Counted from the stretch's first letter, positions 25,554-41,200 are shown. The stretch: 64,000 bases of DNA from Anisakis pegreffii (GCA_035041965.1 JAPYMA010000381.1:124001-188000), one strand, 5' to 3'. Numbers and translations: made by a program. Notes: a model not told the origin generated them from the sequence alone.

Positions 25554-28500
25554 TTAAACGTTCGGAGGTAACATTTTCGGTGAATCATTTGGAGTACTCG
25601 ACGGAGATTCCGACCAAGTAACGTCAGACGCTTGTGTCGTATCACAAATCGACGATGAGGTACCACGGGCTAAAAACGCTTGCTCTTTCTGTCGTTTCTT
25701 CTCCTTCATTCGCCTATTTTGAAACCATATTTTCACCTGAAATTGCTGCGAATTTATTTTGTTGACTTTATTCGCAAATCATTTCCAAATGTTTTTCTGA
25801 CATACTGAAGATATTCAGTTGCTGAATATACTCCATTCGAATGATAATTTTTCATTAAACACCTTCGAATTTCTCTCATTAATCATTCTGTTGCTGTTGA
25901 ACTTCTACTGGAAGTTTCTCGTTTCACTTTGCCTGTATGGTCGATCAAATAATCTATGAAAAAATTCTGCAACTCAATCAATCGAATAAATCAAGTTCTG
26001 TTTCTAATTGCATTACAGAAACTCTCACTATCAGAACATTCACCCATAATATGTTCGGCAGCAATGAATGAATTCAAAGACAAAATTTTCGAAATTCTCC
26101 ATAATTTAGACGAATTTTCAGAATTGCTCAATGTTTCACGACTTAATTTTTGGTAATGATAATGTTTGCAGTGGGTTATAGCGTTGAACAAAAGCCGTCG
26201 TCACACATCGGAAAATCGAATGAAATGCTAAAAATAGGCTGACGGTGAGAATATTGTTGTCGTATTGAAGGGGTAACAAACGATCGAGTTTATCGAGTTT
26301 AATAAAAGAACACAACTCTCACTAGCACTAGCACACTAGCCATCACTCACTGTTCGTCTTCGTGAATAGCGACGGACGGCGGCCAACAATCACAGCAGCC
26401 ATCACACAAAAGTGAATCGAAACTCGTGATGTCGGCGTTTTCTTTTTTAAGTTTTTCTTCACATTTTTACTACAATCAATCGCAATACGCGAATGCATCC
26501 ATTTAAATTCTCCTATTCATTGAGTCGTCGTCGTCGTTTTATTGATATCAGTGATGATACACATACACTCCACCTACCAACAAAGCAACTCTCATCGATC
26601 ATTCTCTTAGAAAGTTTTTGAGCAAAAACAAATACCGCCGACATCTTTTGAGTTTGCTTTTGTGAAGATGACAGTTTGAGAGAACGGAACACAATACAGT
26701 TTGTTTCACTGGAACGTTCATCGTCGTCGACAGCGAAATTTTTTCAAATGTTTAACCGCAATTGATTTTATTTGGACGAAATATTGCAAGATATTTTTGT
26801 CAACTTTAATGAAAAACGAGTTCATTTCGAGAATGCTCGAGATTGATTTCAAAACCACAACTGAATTCATAGACAATAGTGAAGATGCTCCAGGCAATAG
26901 GTCAAGCCGGGGTATTATCAACGGGCCACATTTCCTTGCTTTGATACTGTTCACATTAGTTCTGCAATTGCATAGCTTGCATCTTCAAGCTATTCGAATC
27001 TAAAGGTGATTCTGGTGGTTGTTTGATCAGTTGGAACTGATCTGAGGATCAAGTAGAGCAGTAGTTTGATGATGAGCCGAATAAATGAGTTACCTGAGTT
27101 TCATTGAGTTGCAAAAATGAAGCGATTTCAGCTCGTCGGGTTCTGTTCAAATATTTCGACGTATAGTACTCTTTTTCGAGCTCAGTTAATTGATGTGTTG
27201 AGAAATTGGTACGGTTCACATTCGAGTCAGCGATGACACGCCGTTTCGGTGCTGTAATCAGATAATTTATCGAAGGCACTACTGCGACTGTTTGCTGACT
27301 ATTAGATAACTGCTCATTTTATTCAGTTCAGCGACATTCGATGAATTTATTATCAAATGTTTAATATTCGCTGTTCGTTCGTTCAATATCGTTCTCCATT
27401 AGTGTATGTGTTACTTTTGGGATGCAGCTGCAATCTGCTGAAAACGATGAAGAACAAGCAGGAAAACGAAGAACGAAAACGTCGTCCGTGACTACGAGAA
27501 CAGGTATGAATGAGTTTGAAAAATGACACCATTCAAACACTGATGCGTGAAAAACAAAACGACAAAATTCAGTTGCATTTGCAAAAAATTCTCTGATTTT
27601 TATCGACATCACGTGTCATTTTATGGGGTTATTTTTTAAGTGTTCGCCGAATTTGTTGATATCAATTGACAGTAGATAAACTTTTGAGGTTATATTCATA
27701 AGATAACAATCGCAGGTCAATGGCATCATTGCTTATGCTTTAATTGTTCAAGCATCGGTGTTTTGCACTGTTTCAAACTACTAGATTCAGTTTCAAATTG
27801 CTGGTGAATAGGTGAATCAAGGGAGAACATGGAACAGATGAATACCTTGAAGAATCATTAACATAACAGGTTTTCGAGACTAAAGTAGCAAAATTACTGA
27901 AATTTGGTAATAAACAACTTTTGGGTAAAAGAAGATATGTGATCCTCTATTCGTCAATATTCAACGGTATTACTGATATGAACAAATGAGTTTAGCGTGA
28001 TGATATCACACTGCAGCACACATCACTCTCTTAACCTACACAACAATCTGGCTAAGACAGTTGTTTTTGCCCAGATTGATTTACCACCGTTTGATAGGTT
28101 CATAACCTCATAATAAATAACGTTAACTGAATAAATTTGATATTCTCATAATGACACGATTCATCATCTAATGTGTGTGCTACCATCGATTCGTCCTCCT
28201 TTATCGATCTTCATCGTAATAACTCATCCATCGTGGAAAGAAAACTGAGAAGATTGACCAAAATATTAATTGAAATTGATCACGATCAGTGAAAAAAAAA
28301 ACTGGAACTTCATTCCAAAATCGCATCATTCCGTGTCAGTCAATTTAGATGTATTAGATTCAGTGATCTGGCATGACGATGAACGATCATCTCATCGCAA
28401 CTTTTCTGCTGATTATGGAACTTTACTCCTCGAACTGCAGTAAATTCTGTCGGAATCAAAAGCGTTTTCAATGAATCATTCATCATTTCGAAAGAGAATG

Positions 28501-29273
28501 TTGGTTGTTGTGACAATGATAATGAGGATAGTGTGAATAACAGACATTGAAGTGCTTCTATAATGCTCCGAAAATTACTCATATGTAATTCATACAAATG
28601 AATCACATAACATTCCACTATTCTAACAATTAGTTTCGTTCGTCAGCATTCACCATGATGAGAAAGCAATAAATGTTACTCATTGCAATTGGCCACATTC
28701 GAGTGATTAATCGCTAACCGAAAGTTGAGTTATTCGGAGGAATCATTAGGTAATTTTGCTGTTTTCAAGTAAACTAGACCAATAACAATAAAACCTGATA
28801 AGACATGAGGACAAAACGATAAATCAGCAGAAATAAAGCCGTTTGAAATCAAAGAAAACAAAACCGAATTGAGCACAAATAAAACCGAAACGATTACCTG
28901 CAGTCTTGGTGTGGGTACGTCGCACATGCATCCATTTATATGTGCTTGGCTGTTGTTGGTGGTGACTATTATTAGCGGTGTTATTTGTAGTACTAGTATT
29001 ATTGGTGTTGCTAGTATTACAATTGAAATGATGATTGATATTATTATGATTAGTATGATTAATGGTCGACGTCCATTGCTGTGAAGTGGACGGTGGTGGA
29101 GCATATGAGGGTGATATTGACGAGGACGAAGTAGTGGACGATGCGGCCGCGATATAGCTACTAGAGCTGAGGTGATAGGGCTGCGTGGAAGTCCATTCTG
29201 GATAATAGTTCGACGGATGATTCAAATGCGGAGTCGGTTGAATATTACTCAGATACGATTCAGTACAGCTCAT
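25554..29273 (-). CDS. ceh-13: Labial-class Hox homeodomain protein, ceh-13 orthologue, 3 exons, 238 aa
   Basis: Minus-strand exons: 28898-29273, 27094-27251, 25554-25736, with phase 1 and phase 0 junctions and TAA stop. It should be a DNA-binding anterior Hox factor working with a PBC-class partner (exd/CEH-20). The first 110 residues are rich in S, T, N, H and Q. The hexapeptide TYKWM (111-115), followed by HVRRTHTKT, is typical of labial. The homeodomain spans about 135-194, with [35 protein letters not shown] and the Gln50/Asn51 recognition residues. The tail [11 protein letters not shown] resembles nematode CEH-13. An intron splits the homeodomain between positions 44 and 45; another precedes it. 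The acceptor-like TCTAG abuts the ATG, fitting trans-splicing or an upstream non-coding exon. Introns are 1.6 and 1.4 kb. Confidence 0.96.
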
Positions 29274-29280
29274 CTAGAAT
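29274..29280 (-). promoter_or_regulatory. Candidate splice acceptor directly at the ceh-13 start codon
   Basis: Read on the minus strand, ATTCTAG ends immediately before the ATG at 29273. In nematodes such a site is compatible with spliced-leader addition, or with an acceptor for an upstream untranslated exon. The pyrimidine tract is weak, so this remains a suggestion. Confidence 0.35.
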
Positions 29281-32200
29281 TTATGGTTATTATCATTATC
29301 ATTATTAATGTTACATCATTACTTTCATAACATTGATATTTTTTGAAACGATTACCGTTCTAATGATTATTAGTATATAATTAAAAGGAAGATGATAAAT
29401 TAATTTTATTATCTGTTTAACCTATAATTCATCAACAATATAACAACAACAACAGATATAATACGCACCACTTTATGGGGCTATAAATCACCTTAAGTGT
29501 GCATCTTCTATCTATTTTGATATCATCTATCATTCGTCTGCACATCTTTCTCTCCGTGTCTTCGTTGCGTTTCATTCACTGCTTATCTGCTTTTTGCACA
29601 CTCTCTGGTATTCTTTTCATTCCAATCTCTCGATGATGAATGATTGTTAAAGGGCGTTTCTAAAATCCCATAAATCAACCAATCATTTTATTTATTACTA
29701 CTGTATTATATACTCATCTCCGCAACCCATCGAATCCACATCATACACTACTTCTCTCTCAATTTCTTCAGCAGCAGTTCAGATTGCTGCTCAAGTAGTT
29801 GCAGGCATTGATTTAAGATGCTCAAAGAAACACGTAAAGATAATGCAAAATTATCAGAGTAGATGATCAAACGCTGCACACATACTTGCTATTTGGTGCA
29901 TAGCTGCCGTATTGTTTTGTTGGTGAGTTTTCTTCGAAGCAAATTGCACTCATGCAAGAAGCAAATGACTGAAGCAAAACAGAAGGTAGGTATATGCTCG
30001 TTTGGTGTACACACATACGTTCAGGTGTACGCATGAGAAAGCTGATTCTGTATAAACCGACTAACGACTAGCGAAAGTCCATAAGAAGTGTGTGCAGTAT
30101 CATTGATCCTATTGATGGCCTGCATGTATTATTCATCATATATAATCCATCATCATTTCCAAATATCCACGCATTAATATTTCTACATATTCATCAATTT
30201 AAGCTTACATGTTGTACGCATCATCATACATGTTCTACTTTGCTTTGTATTGATCATGAAGTGGATGTACGAAAAGGAAGGATAACAGTAAGCAGCGTTC
30301 GTCAGCAATAAAGAAGAAGCAATAAGAAGTACAGAGCGAAACTGGTGAATGCAATTAATCACTATCACTATCATTACCATTCCGTTCCATTTAATCGCAT
30401 CGCCAAGTGATTTTGTGTGCTGTGATTGTGATCACCGAATCGATTCAATAAATCAATGTGAATCAAACCGATCATCACATTAATCTGTTCAAGAGAACCA
30501 ACCCAATGCTAAATTATCTCTTCGGCAGCAACACCATCAGTCAACTCAGCAACCAATAGCCAATAACAACCAACAACAATTAGCCAATCTATAATCAAAT
30601 CATTTCGATCGAATTTCACATCGAACGCGGCCGATGCCACATCGACTGTATAACTGATTCTACAAGCTGGTTAGGTGGACATTTTCTTATTCTTATATTT
30701 TTCAATTCTAATTTCAGTCGACTTCTTCGCTACATTACCACTTCAGCTTTAGCGTACCAAACCCTTCCTTTGTCAGTTCGTCATTCGGACATTTCACTAT
30801 TATGGGTGCTCATCAGCAGCTCACTAGCATGCCACCAATGAAACTTCTAAGTGGCCAAAATCTATAGGATTTAACGCATCGAGCCAACGCGGCTAGCTTG
30901 CCTTTTTTCACGGTGTGACTAATAGTAAGTCCGTTTCCATTGCGATGCTGCTGTGAACGTCAAATTCGATCACTAGATCAAATCGACGATCGAGTTAATT
31001 TTGACTGAGTTGTTGCATTAGCGGGTACCTTAGAAACGGAATCGCGTACCACACCGTTTCCACAATTCACTAATTGCTTTGCATCAGCAACATATTAGTT
31101 CCATATCATCTTAAGCTTCTGTACTAGTCTGCCTTCGCGTCTTCATTCCAGTGTGGCTTCACATCGACATGTCTGAGCGCTAGTAAGTGAATGAAAGTGA
31201 AATTATGGTTTTGCTTGAATCTTCTGCAAATTCAAAGTAGTAGTCATGTATTATCCCATATCTCTTACCTAGTCATGTCGCATTGTTATTCCAATTTATG
31301 CATTGTTTCTGAATGGCATATCCATTGCTTGAATGTAGATGGTAACACAATGGAGATTGTTTGCGTTCATTGACTGCCATGTGATCGATCAGCTTTTCAT
31401 CTCAGCTAAACTATTGTGAACCTTGACTGACGCCTAGTAAGCTGTTTGAAATGATGGAATTTCAAGATATTTATAGTGAAATGAAGAATGTGTATTATGA
31501 TGAGAGTGATGTGTTGCTGAATGAAACGGTTAGGTGATGTACTTTAAAGGATGTGTTGATGATGATTGTTGAAAGAGTTGTTGCGATTGCGATTCAACAA
31601 CGATACAAAGGAACAAGACGGCAGCAGCTGCAAGTCCTCGGTCACATTTCGCTGTACGGCCATTGAAACGCCGCTTTACTGGGGACAAACCATCGCTAAA
31701 AACACGCAACTGGTTCTTGCTGAGATTTCAATCTCCGTGTGTTACATGAGAATCTCTTCTCAACTTTACTGCCTGCATTGAGCTGGAAAGTTCATCGGAT
31801 TTTGAAGCGTTTTAATTTTCAGCCTTTATCACCTCGACGAAAATATTTCGTCGAATTTGATTGCTTCCATAGACGGTGAATCAATTTTGGGTTCAGTTTG
31901 TTTATTAGTTTATTCATCTGTGCTTTGTGACGCAGTGATTAAATGGCTCAGCATTAGGTACTAAAGCCGATGTTCAGCCGAAAGATACGATTCAGATTTG
32001 ATGGAGGTGCGAATTGAATCCATAGAATATCGACTGATTATTTTCATTGCTCACATCCGATCAACTCTCTAAACATTAACATTATTGTGTATGATTTTAA
32101 TAAGGTTAGCATTACTCTATCTCGTCATCATCACCGCTATTTCAATGTTGCCTTTAATGTATCGTCATCACCAAAATACTAATATTGTGAATTATACCGT

Positions 32201-35200
32201 ATTAACGCCGCATAGCGAATCGCTATTTCAAGTTGCACTTTTGTACTGTTTGTGAGCGCAGTTATTCGAAAATGACAGTTTTTGATGCTCTATTTGATGC
32301 TATCATATCAATAAGGTGAACGTATACGGTAAGTGAAATGACCTAGAGATAGAGCAAAGATTATCTGATAGGTTGAGGTTGGTTTGTGGACAGCGATGAG
32401 TGTAACAAAATTTGTTGTTGTCATCACCAATTAAGGCAATTTCATCAATCTGCATCAATATTTACTCTCTAATTATCAAGGTAAGAACGACAACTGAGGT
32501 AAGAACGATCGTTCTTGATCACTTCCAAAATTGTCAATTTGTCATGAACCCAATCTTGTTTTGCCTCAAAGTACAGTCCACAAATATTCTAATATTCTCC
32601 ATATTACATTATATTCTATCAACAAACACTGTTTCGATGATCTATCGTTCCTTTGCATGCCTTCAATTGACAAATTTTATTCGCTTGCTTGCAGTTGAAT
32701 TAATATTGAAATTGTCATCGATAATAACTGATAGTTATGACTCATAACTTATTTGCATTATGTGAACTGAAATTATTCGAGTTATGAGATTGTCGGTACT
32801 GAAAAATTGTTGATTTTGAAATTTTTAATCCAGTGAAATAGATTACTGAAAAAAGAGCGTATCTGCGTGCAATATTATCAGCACAATTTTCGACATAAAA
32901 AGAGGTTAATTTTTGCTAGAATCGCCTACTTCAACTGATTCGTTCGCATTTTTCTTTTAACTGATGCAATTTGCTGAATGAAAATAACTGCCGTAGTTGT
33001 CCTCTGATCAACTAATTCGATATTCGAGCTGTTGCACTGTGTAGAAAAATATTTCTCGAATAATTTATGAGAAAAATAGGATTTTAATTTTTGATCACTG
33101 AGAACAGCAAACGCTCAGTTGAATCACATCGATCATGAGTCACTAACGATAAGGCATTAACAATCTTTACCGTAGTCCAGTGCGTAATGAAAGAGACGAT
33201 AGAATGATTCGTTGCAGAGATTGCAACTCACTTCCTCTTCTTTTATACACATCCAAGTGATTCGGAGCATTTCCGCATATAAATGCAATCGAAATGAATG
33301 ATGCACACACATATGGATTGAATTTTCAATTACAAATTCATAAGACCACTAATAAACCTCTAAATTTGAAGACTATTCTAGTCAATTTAAGCTCACTTCT
33401 TATCATTTTCCATCTACGATTGAGTAGCGCAGCTTTTTTTTTTTTTGATAGGTAAGACTCCAGTTTTGAATTTGATTGAATGAAATTTCCAAGAATTGAG
33501 CAACATTTCCACTTGAGTATACACAATACACAGCTGATAGTGTGGCAGTGCAATGCGACAGCGCGTATAATTATTGACTGAAATTTTCGAACTCACTTCA
33601 ACTGAATGAATACTTGACTTAACATGCACGTCTTGTAATTATCCTCACAGAAGCAATTATTTGCATAATAAACGACTCATGCAACTGACAATGCAAAAAT
33701 TTTTGGTTTGCTTTGAACCTCGTTGTGAGAAGAGCTCTACCATCTTGACGTCACCGAATGGCTAGAATGTTATTGGATGATTCGAAAATTGTTCATTCGC
33801 ATTGACCCTGCTCTATCACAAGCGTACGGTCATCAATAGTAACGTAAATGTTTTCAAACAGTATTTGCAAACGCATTCGGCATCACTACGCGCTCTTGAT
33901 ATTAACTCAATTGATCGTGGGCTTTCGCTGTCTCAGTTTTTCGTTCGTAACCTCGAAAAATACTGCTAATTCAATTGTAAGTTAATCTAGCTGTTCGCAG
34001 AAGCAATAAAGAAGTCACAAATGACAGTCTACGGGAACAATTGGAAAAAAGCAGACACATAAAGAGCAGCTTGTAATAAATTCGAGTGTAAATTAACCGC
34101 AATAAATTAGAAATGAAAACATACTAATTGACCTGTGCATTCGTACAAATAGAAAACAGTTGCGTTTTGTAATAATTTATTATTGTATCATCTATCAATT
34201 TGCTGATGCAAGAAATCCAGCGAGTTTGTTGCATTATAAAGTGAATGCAAAAAGCTAATGATGTCTGTTGCTTCAATCGGATAAATTCGATGATCAGCCA
34301 TATCATTACAATCAAATGGTTAGATGTTCTACATTCCGATAATCTCTTATCTGTTATTATACACTTAGCAATACACGGAGTTCGATCACGATCACTAATC
34401 ACAACAGTAATTACTTCTGTTAAACTTCTCATATAAACAAACAATATGCCGCACTCATTACATCAGCTTTCATTTCAGCTAGATGTAATGTGCTCGTCAA
34501 TATTAAAATCCAATGAAATATAGTCAAGTTACGAATCATGTACTCAAAATTTGAGACACTTAATTTAGCAGTTTAATATTTAATACTAATTTTCAACGAT
34601 AATGTTTCAACAGTGATATTTTTTACCGATACCTCATCGATATTTTGAATGTTACTCGGAGAATATCTTACAATTAATGATAATATTACGAATTTATTTT
34701 AACATTGATATTCAATTTCAACTTGTTTACATTTAACTTTAACATTCATGAATATCCTTTTCATGGCTTTGCCTCATAACGGAAAACAGTTATGAATTTA
34801 TTAATATCTTCACTCACTACGGTGTGGTCATGATCTAAAATTCATAACCGGTTGCTAGCCACTTCTCTGGACACTCAACGAATTCACATGTAGATCAATG
34901 TTCAGATTATTGCTTCCTCTAGATTCATTGAGTGTGATGATGCACGGAAATAATTAAACAAACTTAAGGATAATAAGTCGTAGGGCAAAGCGCTGAAACA
35001 ATAGCGATAAACTGAAGTTTTGAAATTTTATTCAAGTGAACTTTTGAAATTTTATCCGTTTTTGATAGCTTCATATGGGAGAACGACGAGTTGTCATCAG
35101 TAATCGTCTGAGCGCATAAGCCATGGAAAGCTAAAATTCAGTTCGAATGCGCACATAAACATTTATATGACATTTATGATGAATTGCAGAATCATGGAAC

Positions 35201-38200
35201 AGAGAACATTTGAAATTTGTAATTTATTATCTAAGCAACGATCGATAGATACTTTTGTGGGGGAAACGAAACGAAACGACTCGTCGAGTGTAGGGTGTAG
35301 CATATTGATTTGGATTTTGATTAATGTTCCTTTATCCTTGTTAGGTGTATAACGAGCAGTCAACCCCATTACTATTCAACGCAGATATTATGAATTCATT
35401 GAGCCTCTGTTTGAATTCATACAGCTTTTTTTGGCCATTTATTCAGCAAACATTTCTTTTTTGGCATCAAAAATTACTTCACAATGAAAAATTTAGATGA
35501 CTTATTAATAGCAATGAATTTCTGCTTCTGCTAATCAAAATATTCGAAATATGATGAAAAATGAACAAGAAGAGGATCGAAGTAACCATCATCTCGCTTT
35601 ATGCAGTAATGCACAAGGTCATTAGAGCCATCGAGTATCAAGCGCATTGACCTTATCGTTACCGTATCTACCACCGATACGACGACGACGACACCGTATT
35701 ATGTTATAGGAAAGTTTTAAGCTATGTTGTGGCATTTAAACTCTCAAAAATGATCGATGTGGGATTTGCGATGAAGCGAAGAAACGAATGCGAAAATTTG
35801 TATGTTGTATGTGTGAGTATGTGTGAATTCTGTGGGTATGTGCAAAATTCAGTCACACAATGTGCCCAAATTTTTAAAGTCATACAATTTGAATGGTCAA
35901 CAGCAGAATCTCATCTAAAAGCAAGCGTACATAGCGATATGCCTTAAGCAACAACACAATATTCGCATGGATTTAAGTGGATTGGCAACAAATAGATACG
36001 GACGGCTCCACTAATACTAATGAAACGAATACAATGGCAGTATTAACTCTCAAAGATTTTAGATGTTAATCTCATGGAATGGAGCCGTCAAAAAGAGAGT
36101 TTATAAAGCGATAAGTATGTGTTGTTGCGATAGCGAAATGAATTGTTGTTGTTATTACTGTTATTGCTACCATCCACTTTATCCTTCTGAGCACATACTG
36201 TCTGCGATATAAGGATGGGAGAAATCAAAAGGCGACTACTGGATATGAATGCGATAAAGATTAAAAGGATTATGAACACATATTATGCGATGATATGTAT
36301 CTCTGTAATGATGACGACGCTGATGATAGACCCTGCAAGCACAGTCTGACAATAGAGCAATGATCTGTTAATGATACATAATTGGATTAACGTTCATCGG
36401 TAACGTTTTGATGTTTTGATCCCCTGGTGAATTGTTTTGATTACGGAATAATGAGCACATTAGATTGACATTCCGGATAATGTCACTTATTATACTATAG
36501 CCAAGTAGCATTTTGATTATGGCATCAGCTTAACGAAATGAATGTGAATCGATAACTGTATTTATATATTTACGTGAATGAATCAATAGAAGATAATATC
36601 GCAAATAATTTCGAGATATTACTTGTGATATTGCTTACAGAACACGATTGCTACAACAATCTAATTTACATTTCAATTCATACTTGCCAGCGATAATCTT
36701 CTCATATGTTAATTCCTTATCCATACATATGCTAATTTCTGATATTATTGTTGTATTTGTATTGTTTTCTTTTAGTTGAGTCAAAGATAATGACACTTCA
36801 CTCATAAATTCAATAGCACTTCTGAAATGAACAACATAACTTCTTCTGTTCTTCTTGCTGTAGAACTGTTCGACCAAATTAGATTGATTTAAGTCAAAAA
36901 CTGGTTCAGTTGGTCGTATGACTTTTGATTGTAAAGATCGTCTGGGTTTCTTTCCATTCCCGAAATTTCTCTGCTCTATCCTTCCAATTCATTTGTCTGC
37001 TTCCGAATCTTCTTGCCGGTTTAACTTATATCTGAGAAAGAGAGAGTGTTCGAAAAACACAAAATTATGCTAAGCAAATGCGACTAGATATGTTGTAACT
37101 GCTGTAGCCTTCAGCCAGTGAAGAAGATGATTCCAGAAGATGCTACATTTACTAGTGTTTAGCCTGATGAGAACAGCAACAGTGATATTTGCTGTTGGTG
37201 CTGCTGCTACTGATAGTATCGTCATTTGAATTCGATGTGCCTAGAACAATGCCAATAAAATAGTTGCTGCATAAAATAGTATATATTTTGAGAATGTAAA
37301 TATATTTTGAATGGAATGATTAATGACCAAGCAGCCAATCGACGGACTAGTTCTTGTGAGATCGAGTGGTCTGAGCCGGCGGTGCTCAGCAGTCCCAATA
37401 GAATGAATTCGAGGGATGCAACCCATCCAACACCAATTGAACTAGCTCTAAACTATCAAAGTATTCAATTCATCTTCACTTCATCAATTCCTTCCGTCTT
37501 CATTCCTCGCCTATCGTAACGGCTATCTAACGCTGCTGCCTGCATATTGCAGCATTTTGCACGAAGAAAATTTTACTCACCCATGTTGTAAATGAAGGTT
37601 TGAAAAAGTCGAGAGAAATCTGTTTGAATCACTCACACAAAAAGGGAGCAAACAAAAACCAGGGACGCGCCGAACGAAAATTTATCTTATGGTTTATCTG
37701 CTTGAACCGACGCAACGAATTCACTCACAGTTCCTGAACAAGAACGTATTCAAACCTATTTCCCGTTGAACATTTTTCGTCAATACTTTCAAAGAATATT
37801 TCAAAGCGTTCGCGAATCTATCATTCTTTCTGAAAACCCGAACAAGATCAGTGTATTTTGTTGAATTAATGTGAACTTTATGCGACAGTATTCGAACGAA
37901 TTCGTTCGCTTGTTGAAAAGTTTAATTTAGAATGAGAAGGGAAACTAATCAATACCGTAGTTAGTTGCATTGTGTGAACAAAATCAAATCTAGTGCATGT
38001 TTGAGAGTGATGAAAGGCATGAAGCGATTGATATTACCGTAATGGTGATGGCACATCAGCGAATAAAGACCAAAAGATCAGCAATTCGCTTGAATTGTTG
38101 TTCGATATGTGATTTGATGGGAGCATGCACTGAAAGATTTTTAGCACAGATAAAAATCTCGACTGGACTCGATGTCATATGGTGGATAGTGATGTGTTCA

Positions 38201-41200
38201 CATTTAATGAATGCTTAATCACCATTTTAGTCTACTTTATATCGTTGAAGAGCAAATTGTGGCATTCGAATGGTTCAGTTATTTCAATGTACTGTTGTCA
38301 TCGAGTGTGCATTATTACTTCAAAATCAACTTATTAGCCACACAAAGACTTGACAACAATTTGCTAGAGACACAAAACTGTTATGCAGTTTCACTGCTGT
38401 TATGCAGTTCCAGTCATGAGATATTTTAAAGAATTGGAATGATTGATGTGAAAAAGTCATCAAGCATGGTAGCATCTATTGATGGTTCTTTAAAACTTCG
38501 ATCATGGGAAGAAATATTGCTTCTCTTGTATTTGGTAGCAGTGTGGCTCAATAGAATAAAGTACCAAAGAACACAATTTCAATTTTCGTCAATTCGGAGA
38601 ACATATCTGTTTCCACGGTGAACTGTGCTAGCAGCAAACGGTCGATCCAATGTCGTTGACAACATGCAAAACTAACTTCGATAAGGTTACTGATAATAAT
38701 GCGAATGAATGAAAGCAAAAGCAAGTGACTGCAAAGGTCTGATGTCCTTTTTTAAACGACTTCAAATCACTTTTGCTCAAAACAATTCGTATTTCGTGCT
38801 AATTGAAAACATTCGAATTAAGTGAATGTTTGAAGGGGACACATTGAAAGAATTGGGTAGGTGAGGGGAGCGGCGGCAGGATCAGAAAAGGGATCTGCTT
38901 AAGAGATGAGTGATAGGTTCGAGTTTATGAATGTTGTGATGAGGTAATTCATCATCTCAACAATGTAATCAATCTTGTTTTTAAACACTTCTCATATCGT
39001 CATTCTCAAATCCCATCAAACTCATAGTCAATGCAAATAAAAATTTATTTTGGCCAAGTTTCACTGAGCACTTACCAACATTCTCCATGTTATTATTTTC
39101 TATTTCATTCGCACATTTTCGGGACTTCTACACGAAAAAAAAAATCTTCTTCCAGAGGGAAATTTGAGCATTTTAGGACACGATTGTCGGTAATCTACTA
39201 ACTTTAATGCTGCTTACTTACACCCTTATATTGCGTAACTTGTTGCTGCCAGTATAAAGGTGTTGTGATGACCAAGAAGGAGGCATGAAACATGTCGTAC
39301 GGGACGGGACGTGTAGTTATAGCTTGATAAAAGTCAGCAGATCAAACGTGAGAAGAAAATGATCGAAAACTAAGACATTGAAAAATATCTGGGGATGTGC
39401 TTCGAAAATGTGTTCGTTTCGTTGAAATTCTATTCCCAATGCAATTATTTGAAAAGCGTATTCTGCTGAAAAAGAGTCACACATTAGTGCTGATAAAAAG
39501 TAACATTTTCATATAGTCATAAAATAAATTAGCATTGAACAGATGTGTGTAGTGATTGGATGCGATGAGAAATAATGAATGACTCGTGACGAGCGCATTG
39601 AACTGTATTGCTACTGATAAGTGAGATTAATTTGTGAGTGATTTTATGACTTCATTTTTATGATTATTTATTGCTGCTGTCTGTCTCATTCAATGAAATG
39701 CATTCAAGAGGTTTTGTATTATCGTAGATGTTTTGCAACAACACAGTCTTAAGTTCAACACTTCGCACACTCATCGACGTTGTAACATTCTCAATTCAAT
39801 TCAATTTTACAACGACAAATTACTTTCAGTATTTCATCAGCAGTTTTGTAATAGTATGGCTGGTACAATAGATAAGTAAGTGAATCAACAAATTTATCCA
39901 CTTCGAATGGATCACTGAGCATAATTCATTGCAGAATTTTCTTCCAGCATCCACTGAACACTTTGTTTTTTAGCATCGTTTCATAATCACACCTCTGCGA
40001 TATTTCGTTGCTTGTTCGAAAGTTCATTTGAGTTTTTTTCAAAAAAAAAACGAAAAACTTTGAATGAATTTTTTTGGTTGGCTTTAGCTTGTATGTGATG
40101 AAAGACTCTCGAGAAAATGTGCTAGCGATAGTGTTGTTGTCATAACTGCAGAGAACATGATATTTTCGGCATCAATCTTCGCATCAATTCATATATTCAT
40201 TCATTTTGGTGAAAATTCATTTCAGCAATCAAAAATTTCAAAATGATCGACATACTGAAGGATCGACATCTCAAGCGACCCATCCATCCGTTCATTCATC
40301 TCAGCAACTCATCATGCTCAATCCAGTTTTTCTTCGATTGCGCTTCATCCGTAAATGAATCGAGCGTGTTATTGCCCTTTCTTGCACAAGAGCAATCTCG
40401 CAACAACATTAGCAGCATTACATTTTATTACGTGGAGCATTGCAAATGATTCACACAAAACATTTTAGCATGACCGATGTAGGCAGGCTTTATGCACTAG
40501 AAAAAATTAACTTCACTTATTTGGAATATTCAGTTTGCTACTGAAATATCTATTTCAACCTATCGTCACCTCAACTGAGCACTTCAATAACGAATCGTAT
40601 CACTTAAATGTGATAGTGAATCATTTCATCAGAATATATTTGATGAAAAAATGAGATGATTATCAATCACTTTGCAAAGTTCCATTCCATACCAAAGTGT
40701 TGTTCTGGAAAAGACAGCGCATTCTGGAGCATAAGGACACCCCATACTGTCCAGTACTTGAAGACTTTGGTACTTAGGCGATGTCACTCGCGTAAGTCTC
40801 AATATAAATGGGTCAAACTTCAGATATCCGCACCTCATGGCTGTGTGGCCATATTTTTCTCGTAGATCAATTTGATGGTGTATGATCAAAATGTAGTTTG
40901 TGATGCCCATTGCCGATTAATGCCGTGACTTCGCATGCAGCATTTCTCAACGCCCTTCATGTTCAATCATTCTTTACGCATGAAGTGAGATAACTTTACA
41001 GGTCCAACCAGTTTTTGAAGTCACATGCGGATGCAAGCAACACTTTGCAGAGTGAGTTGACGAAAAAAACAACTCATTTGTAAAGTGAATTCGCTCTGAG
41101 AGTGTTATAACGAATTAGGTGTTACGTATTATTGACAGTAATGAGGTTTGGTCGAAACAACTCAAATAAATCATAGTTTAACACTGAATTATTATTGAAT

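Noticed and set aside
26701..27003. Frame of 100 codons inside ceh-13 intron 2
   Set aside because: No known domain, overlapping frames on both strands, and no splice site tying it to ceh-13.
28869..29084. Plus-strand frame opposite ceh-13 exon 1
   Set aside because: It is the antisense shadow of the low-complexity S/T/N-rich part of exon 1.
40629..40910. Minus frame with an ankyrin-like KYGHTAM string
   Set aside because: A single short resemblance without the rest of an ankyrin repeat; not enough to call a gene.
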